Of a DNA stretch of 5,089 nt, positions 1 through 5,089 are shown in pieces. The DNA comes from an uncultured Eubacteriales bacterium (lineage in GTDB: Bacteria > Bacillota > Clostridia > Oscillospirales > CAG-382), in contig USHI01000101.1 in NCBI GenBank assembly GCA_900554405.1, positions 1-5,089 on the forward strand, written 5' to 3'. The position numbers and the translations under genes are program-made. The notes under the pieces are model-generated. The model was given only the letters and a program-made list of their open reading frames with translations, made no database searches and was not told the origin of the DNA. Each line of letters starts with the position of its first letter. Within the stretch, counting starts at the first letter, position 1.

Positions 1-2
1 CC

Positions 3-116
3 CGCAAATGCCTGCTCAACATTGCCGGCGCGGGCCCCTTCAGCGCCGACCGTGCGGTGCGTCAATATGCCGAAAATATCTGGCATATCGAACCCGTGCA
101 TTTCGAGAATAAATGA
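3..116 (+). CDS. glgP: Glycogen/maltodextrin phosphorylase, C-terminal end (partial)
   Basis: Only the last 37 codons and the TGA stop lie in the window; the start is upstream. The visible peptide contains NIAGAGPFSADRAVRQYAENIW, split here as NIAGAGPFSADR followed by AVRQYAENIW. It matches the conserved end of GT35 glycogen/starch/maltodextrin phosphorylases, where a serine/glycine-phenylalanine-serine/alanine-aspartate-arginine segment leads into an I/V-R-x-Y-A-x-x-I-W helix. These cytoplasmic PLP enzymes release glucose-1-phosphate from alpha-1,4-glucan ends. The stop overlaps the next start as ATGA (113-116), so the glycosidase downstream is probably translationally coupled to it. The family call is firm, but glycogen cannot be told from maltodextrin preference from this fragment. 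Confidence 0.85.
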   Translation, partial: RKCLLNIAGAGPFSADRAVRQYAENIWHIEPVHFENK

Positions 117-1957
117 AGCTTTACTGCTCCGTAACATCCCGCGGCACCCCGGAAGGGCGCCGCGCGTTCCCCGCGGGGAGCATCCTGCGCTTTGAATTTG
201 CGGTGAGCGACATGGAGCTTCGCTGCGACGAGATGTATTTTTATCTCGGCTGCGATGAGCGGGTCATTATTTCACGCGCCGTGCAGTTCGAAAACACGCC
301 CGGCGGGTTTTGCTGCACCTTTTCGCTGGAAACCGGCGAATTTTGCGATATGAGTGGGCTTTACTTCTTTCATTTCGAATTCGTTTCGGCAGGGAGAAGG
401 TATTACGCTTATTTCGAAGACGGAGAATGCTTTGCTTCCGACCGCTTCATAAACGAATCGGAGCTGCTTGTATACCGCCGCGAATATTCCGTACCGGAAT
501 GGTTCACCCGCGGTGCGGTGTACCAGATATTCCCGGACAGGTTTTTCCGCTCCGGCAAAGTGCCGAAAAGGGCGGATACGCCGTATAACGATGATTGGGA
601 AAACGGCGTTCCCGAATACCCGCGCAGGCACGGCGAAGCATTCCCGAACAATACCCATTTCGGCGGCGATCTTTACGGCATTGCCGAAAAGCTTCCTTAT
701 ATCTCCTCGCTCGGGGTAAATTGCATATATCTGAACCCGATATTCAGTGCGTTTTCCAACCATAAATACGATACCGGGGATTTTTTGCGTGTCGATCCCT
801 GCTTCGGCGGCGATGAAGCGCTTTCATACCTTCTCGGCCGCGCCCATGAAGCGGGTATCGCCGTCGTGCTCGACGGAGTGTTCAACCATGTCGGGGATAA
901 CAGCATCTATTTCGACCGGTATCACCGCTACGGCTCCGGCGCGTGCGACGGTACGGATTCGCCCTATTACGAATGGTTTTCCTTCAAGCATTATCCGGAC
1001 GAATACGATTCCTGGTGGGGTATAAAGAACCTTCCAAAGGTGTGCCGCTGCGAAAGCTACCGCGATTTTATCTGCAAAACGGTCATTCCGAAATACATGA
1101 ACATGGGTGTGGACGGATGGCGGCTTGATGTCGCGGATGAGCTCGAAGCCGATTTCCTGGATGATATCTGCGCGGCGATAAAGGGCTGCAAGGCGGATGC
1201 TCTGATTATCGGCGAGGTGTGGGAAAACGCCGCGGACAAGATCGCATACGGCGAAAGAAAGCGTTATTTCCGCGGACGTCAGCTCGATTCGGTCACGAAT
1301 TACCCGTACCGCAATGCGGTGGTGGATTATATGCTTTACGGCGATGCGGAAGCGTTCGTTTCGACTGTGAAGTCGATCTGGCGCAGCTATCCGCCGGAAA
1401 CGCTTGCCTGTGCGCTGAATTTTCTCGGCTCGCACGATACCGAACGGATAACGACACTTCTTTCCGGTGTGCGCGATGAAGGCTTTTCCAATGACGAGCT
1501 CGCATCAAAAGCACTTTCGCCGCAGGCGCACGCACAGGCGTTCGCACGGGTGAAGGCGGCGTATACCATACTTTGCTTCCTGCCCGGCGTCCCCTGCATT
1601 TATTACGGCGATGAGATCGGCATGGAGGGCTATCACGATCCCTTCAACCGCCGGCCGTTCCCGCCTGCGGGCTTCGATTTGCCGGAAAGCGGATTTTTTG
1701 CACATATAAACCGTGTACGCCGCGGGGAAGAGCTTTTTTCCGCGGAATATCTGGAGGCGGAATCCGTGCGCCCCGGTGTTGCGGATATAAGGCGCCGCGG
1801 CGCGGGGGGCGAAATACGCCTTGTTTCCAATATGTCCTCCGCGGCGGCGGATGTGGATATCGGGCACGGCTATACGGATCTGCTTGCCGGTGCGCCGGCG
1901 GCGAAAAGGCTTTCGCTGTCCCCCGGGGAAGTATATATTCTGAAAAGAAAGGCATAG
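113..1957 (+). CDS. GH13 alpha-glycosidase, neopullulanase/cyclomaltodextrinase/maltogenic amylase type
   Basis: This is a 614-residue GH13 enzyme, slightly longer than the usual 580-600 for this group. Residues ~1-120 form an N-terminal beta-rich domain placed like CBM34. The (beta/alpha)8 barrel spans ~130-540 and a short C-terminal beta domain ends at 614. Visible landmarks are AVYQIFPDRF (~135-144), GGDLYGI (184-190), SNHKYDT (215-221), region I DGVFNH (254-259), region II GWRLDVADE with Arg337 and nucleophile Asp339, region III IIGEVWE with acid/base Glu368, and region IV NFLGSHDTE with Asp442. All three catalytic acids are therefore present. There is no signal peptide, so it is probably cytoplasmic, hydrolysing alpha-1,4 (and perhaps alpha-1,6) bonds in maltodextrins, cyclodextrins or glycogen limit products. 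The ATG lies in an ATGA overlap with the phosphorylase gene and has only a weak Shine-Dalgarno site, consistent with coupling. The exact substrate cannot be read from sequence. Confidence 0.92.
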   Translation: MKLYCSVTSRGTPEGRRAFPAGSILRFEFAVSDMELRCDEMYFYLGCDERVIISRAVQFENTPGGFCCTFSLETGEFCDMSGLYFFHFEFVSAGRRYYAYFEDGECFASDRFINESELLVYRREYSVPEWFTRGAVYQIFPDRFFRSGKVPKRADTPYNDDWENGVPEYPRRHGEAFPNNTHFGGDLYGIAEKLPYISSLGVNCIYLNPIFSAFSNHKYDTGDFLRVDPCFGGDEALSYLLGRAHEAGIAVVLDGVFNHVGDNSIYFDRYHRYGSGACDGTDSPYYEWFSFKHYPDEYDSWWGIKNLPKVCRCESYRDFICKTVIPKYMNMGVDGWRLDVADELEADFLDDICAAIKGCKADALIIGEVWENAADKIAYGERKRYFRGRQLDSVTNYPYRNAVVDYMLYGDAEAFVSTVKSIWRSYPPETLACALNFLGSHDTERITTLLSGVRDEGFSNDELASKALSPQAHAQAFARVKAAYTILCFLPGVPCIYYGDEIGMEGYHDPFNRRPFPPAGFDLPESGFFAHINRVRRGEELFSAEYLEAESVRPGVADIRRRGAGGEIRLVSNMSSAAADVDIGHGYTDLLAGAPAAKRLSLSPGEVYILKRKA

Positions 1958-1961
1958 AATT

Positions 1962-1969
1962 AAGAGAGG
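1962..1969 (+). promoter_or_regulatory. Ribosome binding site that fixes the acetyltransferase start
   Basis: The purine tract AAGAGAGG ends 8 nt before the ATG at 1978. An in-frame TTG at 1972 is only 2 nt away, too close for initiation, so the ATG is the preferred start. Confidence 0.75.
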
Positions 1970-1977
1970 TATTGAAT

Positions 1978-2730
1978 ATGACAGACACAGCAAAAAGGAT
2001 CGCTTCCGATCTTGCCGCGCTTGGTGTGGAGAAGTGCGATACGCTTCTTGTACATACGTCGCTCCGTTCGCTCGGCAGCGGGGTGGAAGCGTCTGACGTG
2101 ATCGACGGGCTCCTGCTCGCTCTCGGCGAGGAGGGTACGCTTATGCTCCCCGCGCTTTCCTATTGCAACTGCAATGCTTCGAAGCCATATTTCGATTATT
2201 ACGAAACACAATCCAATACCGGCTATCTGCCGGAATATTTCCGCACACGGGTGGAGGGAGTTCTCCGCTCGGTCTGCCCCACGCATTCCTGCTGCGCAAA
2301 GGGCAAAAACGCGCATTACCTTACCTCCGGGCATATTCTCGATACAACGCCCTGCGGCGCAAATTCGCCCTTCCGCCGTCTTGCATACCTTGCCGGGAAG
2401 ATACTGTTCATCGGCTGCACCATGCGCCCGAATACGTCCATGCACGCCGTGGAGGAGCTGATAAATCCGGATTATCTTTTCGGAGACGATGTGCGTTATA
2501 CTCTGCGTGATGAATCGGGGGTCGAGCATACGGCGGTCTGCCGCGCGCATGATTTCCGCGGCGTCGCTCAGCGGTACGAGCGCATTGCGGAGCTTCTCGA
2601 CGGCGATGCCCACCGTACCGGCAGGGTGCTTTCGGCGGATTGCGACCTTGTAAAGGCTGTTCCCATGTGGGTGACCGCGCTCGGGAAATACCATGAAGAC
2701 CCCCATTATTTTATCGACAGGATTGATTGA
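1978..2730 (+). CDS. AAC(3)-family N-acetyltransferase (aminoglycoside 3-N-acetyltransferase fold)
   Basis: This 250-residue protein belongs to the antibiotic_NAT/AAC(3) family, whose members are usually about 260-280 residues and transfer acetyl from acetyl-CoA to an amine. Family hallmarks in order are LLVHTSLRSLG (23-33), EGTLMLPALSY (52-62), a PTHS-x3-KG block with His103 (101-109), PCGANSPFRRL (125-135), GKILFIGC (140-147) and NTSMHAVEE with His156 (152-160). The C-terminus ends MWVTALGKY...DPHYF. Many relatives have a histidine before PTHS; here that residue is Cys100. No signal peptide or membrane segment is seen. It lies 20 nt after the glycosidase gene and 2 nt before a hexosamine-kinase-like gene, so it is in the same transcript. 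Chromosomal family members often have little aminoglycoside activity. From this context I infer that an amino sugar or other metabolite amine is likelier than a drug, but the substrate is unknown. Confidence 0.88.
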   Translation: MTDTAKRIASDLAALGVEKCDTLLVHTSLRSLGSGVEASDVIDGLLLALGEEGTLMLPALSYCNCNASKPYFDYYETQSNTGYLPEYFRTRVEGVLRSVCPTHSCCAKGKNAHYLTSGHILDTTPCGANSPFRRLAYLAGKILFIGCTMRPNTSMHAVEELINPDYLFGDDVRYTLRDESGVEHTAVCRAHDFRGVAQRYERIAELLDGDAHRTGRVLSADCDLVKAVPMWVTALGKYHEDPHYFIDRID

Positions 2731-2732
2731 AC

Positions 2733-3860
2733 ATGAATTCTAATCTGCCGCTCGGGCTCGCAAACGATATCAAAAACGCTTTCGGCATCGGGGGCGAAAC
2801 GGTAAAAGCCGAAGCGTTCGGCAACGGCAATATCAACGATACCTATCTTGTATACATACAAAGCGGGGACAGTGTCGCCCGGTATATCTTCCAACGCGTG
2901 AACAGGGCCGTGTTTACGAATCCGGAGGATATAGCAAAAAACGTTTCGGGCGTTACGACCCATATCGCAAATAAGCTGCGCCTTGCGGGCGAGAAGGATA
3001 TAGAGCGCCGTGTCGTAAAGTATTACCGCAATATTTCGGGCGGGTATTACCATATCACCGAAAGCGGCGATTACTGGCGTGTCATGTCCTATATTTACGA
3101 TTCGGTATGCTTCGATACCGCCGACAACACCCTGCTGTTCAACACCGGCGTTGCTTTCGGCGAATTCCAGCGCCTGCTTTCGGATTTCCCGGCGGAAACG
3201 CTTTGCGTTACCATTCCGGATTTCCACAATACTCCGGCAAGATACGCGCAGCTTGCGCTTGCCGCGGGCGCGGATGCGTTTTCGCGGCTTTGCGAGGTAA
3301 AGGCGGAATACGATTATTTGCTTTCGCAAAGCGAAAACGCCTGCCGTTTATGCCGGCTTGCGGATTCGGGTGCGATACCGCTGCGTGTCGTTCATAACGA
3401 TACGAAATGCAATAATGTAATGTTCGATGCCAAAACCGGCAAAAACCTTGCCGTTGTCGATCTGGATACGGTTATGCCGGGGCTTATCGCATATGATTTC
3501 GGCGATGCCGTCCGCTTTGCCGCCAACCCGGGCGGCGAGGATTGCGAGGATCTTTCCGAAGTCTTCCTTGATACGGATGCCTTTGCGGCATTTGCAAGGG
3601 GCTATGTCGGGCAGATACGCGGCAGCGTTTCACGTTTCGAGCTCGACACGCTTGCCGACGGTGTCCTTGCCGTTACACTGGAGCTTGCGGCAAGGTTTCT
3701 TACTGATTATCTTTGCGGCGACAGTTATTTCAAATGCAAAAAGGAACGCCATAATCTTATACGCGCCCGCGCCCAGATCGCCCTCGCAAGGGACATAATA
3801 ACCAAAATTCCGACAATCGGATCGGTTTTAGACAGCATAACTAACAGAAACGAAGCGTGA
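2733..3860 (+). CDS. nahK: N-acetylhexosamine 1-kinase (NahK)-like sugar kinase, APH/choline kinase fold
   Basis: This 375-residue protein resembles Bifidobacterium NahK (about 359 residues) along its length as I recall that sequence. An N-lobe segment FGNGNINDTYLVY (29-41) matches the NahK YGDGHINTTYLV segment. A middle DFHNTPARY (163-171) matches HFHDTPHRF. The catalytic loop IPLRVVHNDTKCNN (215-228) carries Asp223 and is followed by VVDLDTVMPG (241-250), the metal-binding DLD with Asp243 and Asp245. DFGDAVRFAA (255-264), a later RGS and FLTDYLCGDSYF also match. NahK uses ATP to make GlcNAc-1-P or GalNAc-1-P in the cytoplasm, classically in the lacto-N-biose/galacto-N-biose pathway. The ATG at 2733, 2 nt after the previous stop, is preferred; AGGA (2719-2722) lies 10 nt upstream, and an overlapping TTG at 2727 is the alternative. 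Annotation pipelines may call it aminoglycoside phosphotransferase, which describes the fold rather than the likely job. The sugar specificity is inferred. Confidence 0.85.
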   Translation: MNSNLPLGLANDIKNAFGIGGETVKAEAFGNGNINDTYLVYIQSGDSVARYIFQRVNRAVFTNPEDIAKNVSGVTTHIANKLRLAGEKDIERRVVKYYRNISGGYYHITESGDYWRVMSYIYDSVCFDTADNTLLFNTGVAFGEFQRLLSDFPAETLCVTIPDFHNTPARYAQLALAAGADAFSRLCEVKAEYDYLLSQSENACRLCRLADSGAIPLRVVHNDTKCNNVMFDAKTGKNLAVVDLDTVMPGLIAYDFGDAVRFAANPGGEDCEDLSEVFLDTDAFAAFARGYVGQIRGSVSRFELDTLADGVLAVTLELAARFLTDYLCGDSYFKCKKERHNLIRARAQIALARDIITKIPTIGSVLDSITNRNEA

Positions 3861-3902
3861 TTTTCGTGAAAAGTGATGAAAGTCCACGCGATTTTGTGAA
3901 AA
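3859..3902 (+). repeat. Imperfect direct repeat downstream of the kinase gene
   Basis: GATTTTCGTGAAAA (3859-3872) recurs as GATTTTGTGAAAA (3890-3902), differing by one missing base, with starts 31 bp apart. Each copy is itself near-palindromic (TTTTC-GT-GAAAA in the first). The pair sits just upstream of the sigma-factor promoter and could be a regulator binding site or chance AT-rich sequence. Neither copy makes a convincing GC-stem terminator. Confidence 0.4.
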
Positions 3903-3905
3903 AAC

Positions 3906-3933
3906 TTGACAATCACGCAAAAATGAGTATACT
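3906..3933 (+). promoter_or_regulatory. Strong sigma-A-type promoter for the sigma factor/zinc-ribbon unit
   Basis: A perfect -35 box TTGACA (3906-3911) is separated by 16 bp from a -10 box TATACT (3928-3933). The spacer is one base short of the optimum. Transcription would start near 3940, giving a leader of about 50 nt before the TTG start at 3990. The setting is AT-rich, unlike the surrounding genes. An 8-bp inverted repeat arm overlaps the last base of the -35 box. Confidence 0.82.
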
Positions 3934-3961
3934 AAGAGAAGATATAGAAATTCGGTATACT
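3926..3961 (+). repeat. Duplicated GTATACT motif at the promoter and leader
   Basis: GTATACT occurs at 3927-3933, containing the -10 box and extending to the perfect 8-bp palindrome AGTATACT (3926-3933). It occurs again at 3955-3961 in the expected leader. The copies are 28 bp apart. The second has no usable -35 box at 16-18 bp and no TGn extension, so it looks more like a second operator half or a duplicated -10 than an independent promoter. Confidence 0.4.
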
Positions 3962-3978
3962 TTTTGTGCTTGTGTTAC

Positions 3979-3984
3979 GGAGGA
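3979..3984 (+). promoter_or_regulatory. Consensus ribosome binding site that selects a TTG start
   Basis: GGAGGA lies 5 nt before the in-frame TTG at 3990. A GTG further upstream at 3966 would open the same frame, but it has no Shine-Dalgarno site and would place this GGAGGA inside the coding region. TTG is therefore the better start. Confidence 0.8.
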
Positions 3985-3989
3985 AGCCA

Positions 3990-4604
3990 TTGCCGCCCAC
4001 AGATAGCAAACGACTCCCGCGGGAAACCGAAGCAGCGCTTATAGCCGAGGCAAAATCCGGTTCCGCGCTCGCTTTCGAAAGGCTTGCGGAATCCTACAAA
4101 CGAGTGCTGGAATTTCATATCAAACGTCTGGACCCGCCTCCCGATCTTTATGATGATCTATTTCAGGAAGGGTTGATCGGTCTGTTGAAGGCTGTCAGGA
4201 GCTACGACGGAAAAACCTCTTCCTTCGCTACATTTGCTTCTCTCTGCGTCAGAAACAGCATCATCAGCGGTATCAGAAGGTTATCCAAGCAGGCTCTGCC
4301 TGCCGGCAGCGCGGCGGAAAGCGCGGAAAATGCCGAAACCGTCCCCTCCGCAGAGGAAATATTTATCGACGATATACGTTCGCGGCAGCTGTACGGGCTT
4401 GTGTTCGCCTCGCTTTCTCCGTTCGAACGCACGGTGTTCGATATGTACCTTGCGGATGTTCCGATCGAAGGCATTGCCTTTGCCGTCGGAAGGGAATCGA
4501 AGAGCATATCAAACGCGCTCTGCCGGATAAGAACAAAGCTGAAAAGGATAATCGCAGCTCCGGATGCCGCACCAAACCATGAAAAAACCCGAAAGGGCAA
4601 ATAA
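3990..4604 (+). CDS. Sigma-70 family RNA polymerase sigma factor, SigH-like
   Basis: From the TTG start this is a 204-residue sigma factor with regions 2 and 4 and no region 3, close in size to the sporulation/transition-phase SigH (about 218). Region 2 covers ~14-100. It includes LYDDLFQEGLIGLLKAV (53-69), the core-binding segment resembling the DIVQEGMIGL of SigH, and FATFASLCVRNSIISGIRR (79-97), which corresponds to the -10 recognition helix. A short Ala/Glu-rich linker (~102-125) leads to region 4, with LSPFERTVFDMYL (142-154) and a helix-turn-helix ending SKSISNALCRIRTKLKRI (170-187). The latter is similar to SIDNALQRVKRKL of SigH. It directs core RNA polymerase to an unknown promoter set. 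It has its own promoter and is followed 29 nt later by a zinc-ribbon gene. Whether it is the true SigH or a paralogue cannot be settled, because the usual sigH neighbours are absent here. Confidence 0.9.
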   Translation: MPPTDSKRLPRETEAALIAEAKSGSALAFERLAESYKRVLEFHIKRLDPPPDLYDDLFQEGLIGLLKAVRSYDGKTSSFATFASLCVRNSIISGIRRLSKQALPAGSAAESAENAETVPSAEEIFIDDIRSRQLYGLVFASLSPFERTVFDMYLADVPIEGIAFAVGRESKSISNALCRIRTKLKRIIAAPDAAPNHEKTRKGK

Positions 4605-4620
4605 AATAACCACCATTCAA

Positions 4621-4626
4621 GAGGAG
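4621..4626 (+). promoter_or_regulatory. Strong ribosome binding site of the zinc-ribbon gene
   Basis: GAGGAG lies 7 nt before the ATG at 4634 and supports that start and efficient translation. No promoter is visible in the 29-nt gap after the sigma-factor stop, so the two genes are probably co-transcribed. Confidence 0.75.
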
Positions 4627-4633
4627 AAACCAA

Positions 4634-4912
4634 ATGTACGAAGACAAGACCCTTACCTGCAAAGATTGCGGCAAAGAATTCGTGTTCACCGCAGGCGAAC
4701 AGGAATTTTACGCAGAGCGCGGATTCCAGAACGAACCGCAGCGCTGCAAGACTTGCAGAGACGCAAGGAAGCAGGCTTCCAGGAACACCAGAGAAATGTA
4801 TACCGCTGTTTGCGCAGAATGCGGCAAAGAAGCAAAGATACCTTTCCAGCCTTCCGATGACAGACCTGTTTATTGCAGCGAATGCTTTGCAAAGAGAAAG
4901 AATCAGCAGTAA
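4634..4912 (+). CDS. Double CxxC zinc-ribbon protein (zf-trcl / CxxC-x17-CxxC type)
   Basis: This 92-residue soluble protein has four CxxC knuckles that form two zinc sites. The first ribbon is Cys9/Cys12 with Cys38/Cys41 (25-residue spacer). The second is Cys60/Cys63 with Cys81/Cys84, an exact CxxC-x17-CxxC arrangement typical of a small uncharacterised zinc-ribbon family common in Clostridia and other anaerobes. A basic linker (~42-53, rich in Arg and Lys) joins the ribbons and the C-terminus is also basic, which would allow nucleic-acid contact. No signal peptide or membrane segment is seen. It lies directly downstream of the sigma-factor gene and probably shares its promoter. Six of its eight arginines use AGA/AGG, unlike the CGN-rich carbohydrate genes, which suggests either high expression or a different history. 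Its function is unknown; a transcription-associated or redox/zinc-responsive role is inference only. Confidence 0.85.
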   Translation: MYEDKTLTCKDCGKEFVFTAGEQEFYAERGFQNEPQRCKTCRDARKQASRNTREMYTAVCAECGKEAKIPFQPSDDRPVYCSECFAKRKNQQ

Positions 4913-4932
4913 TCACTGATATTTTCCGTAAT

Positions 4933-4960
4933 AAAAGGACAGCTCCAACGCTGTCCTTTT
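4933..4960. terminator. Bidirectional Rho-independent terminator
   Basis: A perfect 11-bp stem pairs AAAAGGACAGC (4933-4943) with GCTGTCCTTTT (4950-4960) around the 6-nt loop TCCAAC. On the plus strand the stem runs into a T-rich tail (TTTTGTTGTTTATG), ending the sigma/zinc-ribbon transcript 20 nt after its stop. On the minus strand it is followed by TTTTATTA and lies 14 nt beyond the stop of the convergent gene, so it probably serves both. Confidence 0.9.
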
Positions 4961-4974
4961 GTTGTTTATGTATT

Positions 4975-5089
4975 TCAATCGTTTTTGCTTCCGCGGAGAA
5001 TATCTTCGAACGTCACATTGTCGCTTTCTTCCTCGTCCTCCGGGGCGTATTCCGCTTCGGATGCCGTATCGGCATCGGCTGCCGGATCC
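4975..5089 (-). CDS. C-terminal end of an unidentified minus-strand gene, acidic tail (partial)
   Basis: Reading the minus strand from the window edge gives 37 codons and a TGA stop (complement of 4975-4977). The peptide is strongly acidic and low in complexity (DADTASEAEYAPEDEEE), then ends with a more ordered tail, SDNVTFEDILRGSKND. An acidic disordered linker followed by a short conserved-looking C-terminal peptide suggests a flexible tail that may bind a partner. I do not recognise the protein. Support for it being coding is the open frame to the edge, codon use like the neighbouring genes and the well-placed shared terminator downstream. The start and main domain lie outside the window. 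Confidence 0.65.
   Translation of the reverse strand, partial: DPAADADTASEAEYAPEDEEESDNVTFEDILRGSKND

Noticed and set aside
824..1435. A minus-strand open frame of about 203 codons inside the GH13 gene
   Set aside because: The plus strand here encodes all GH13 catalytic motifs; the antisense product is Arg/Ile/Val-rich with no recognisable family.
1960..2706. A long open frame on the minus strand (about 248 codons) opposite the acetyltransferase gene
   Set aside because: It is the antisense shadow of a well-supported gene, shows no recognisable domain, and arises from the codon bias of the plus strand.
2706..3329. A minus-strand open frame of about 207 codons opposite the kinase gene
   Set aside because: It is opposite a strong NahK-like protein and has no recognisable motif or supporting ribosome site.
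1978..3860. An acquired aminoglycoside resistance cassette (acetyltransferase plus phosphotransferase)
   Set aside because: The phosphotransferase matches N-acetylhexosamine 1-kinase motifs, the genes are tightly packed in a carbohydrate operon with matching base composition, and no transposase, integrase or attachment site is visible.
3861..3905. A possible Rho-independent terminator after the kinase gene
   Set aside because: The TTTTC/GAAAA pairing is only a short AT-rich stem without a GC core and T tail. Readthrough into the sigma unit therefore cannot be excluded, but no terminator is supported.
3934..3961. A second promoter using TATACT at 3956-3961
   Set aside because: No acceptable -35 box lies 16-18 bp upstream and there is no TGn extension, so only the upstream promoter is called.
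4902..4920. A small inverted repeat (ATCAG...CTGAT) over the zinc-ribbon stop codon
   Set aside because: Only five base pairs with no GC-rich core; the perfect 11-bp stem just downstream explains termination.

Overview
The window looks like chromosomal DNA from a low-to-mid GC Gram-positive anaerobe of the Clostridia, possibly an Oscillospiraceae-type gut bacterium. The reasons are strong purine-rich Shine-Dalgarno sites, a consensus housekeeping promoter, a SigH-type sigma factor and a clostridial-style CxxC zinc-ribbon protein. The GC content appears to be in the fifties by eye. The genus cannot be read from the sequence.

Positions 1-3860 are a tight plus-strand cluster of four genes. They are the last 37 codons of a glycogen/maltodextrin phosphorylase; a complete GH13 alpha-glycosidase of the neopullulanase/cyclomaltodextrinase type, joined to it by an ATGA overlap; an AAC(3)-family N-acetyltransferase 20 nt later; and an N-acetylhexosamine 1-kinase (NahK) family protein 2 nt after that. 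None of the three complete proteins shows a signal peptide, so the set looks cytoplasmic. The first two would break stored glycogen or imported maltodextrins into glucose-1-phosphate and short sugars. The last two superficially resemble an aminoglycoside acetyltransferase plus phosphotransferase pair, but the kinase is clearly of the sugar-1-kinase type. An amino-sugar acetylation and phosphorylation branch therefore fits better than drug resistance.

Positions 3861-3989 form an AT-rich intergenic region. It has a strong promoter (TTGACA-16-TATACT), a repeated GTATACT motif, an 8-bp inverted repeat touching the -35 box and an imperfect direct repeat. It drives a second unit: a SigH-like sigma factor that most likely starts at a TTG codon (3990), followed 29 nt later by a 92-residue double CxxC zinc-ribbon protein whose arginine codon use differs from that of the carbohydrate genes.

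A perfect 11-bp stem with T-rich flanks on both sides (4933-4960) ends this unit. It also serves as the likely terminator of a convergent minus-strand gene, of which only the acidic 37-residue C-terminus (4975-5089) is in the window. No tRNA, rRNA, CRISPR array, insertion sequence or other mobile element was seen. The most interesting leads are the acetyltransferase-kinase pair inside a glucan operon and the sigma factor/zinc-ribbon pair with its repeat-rich promoter.
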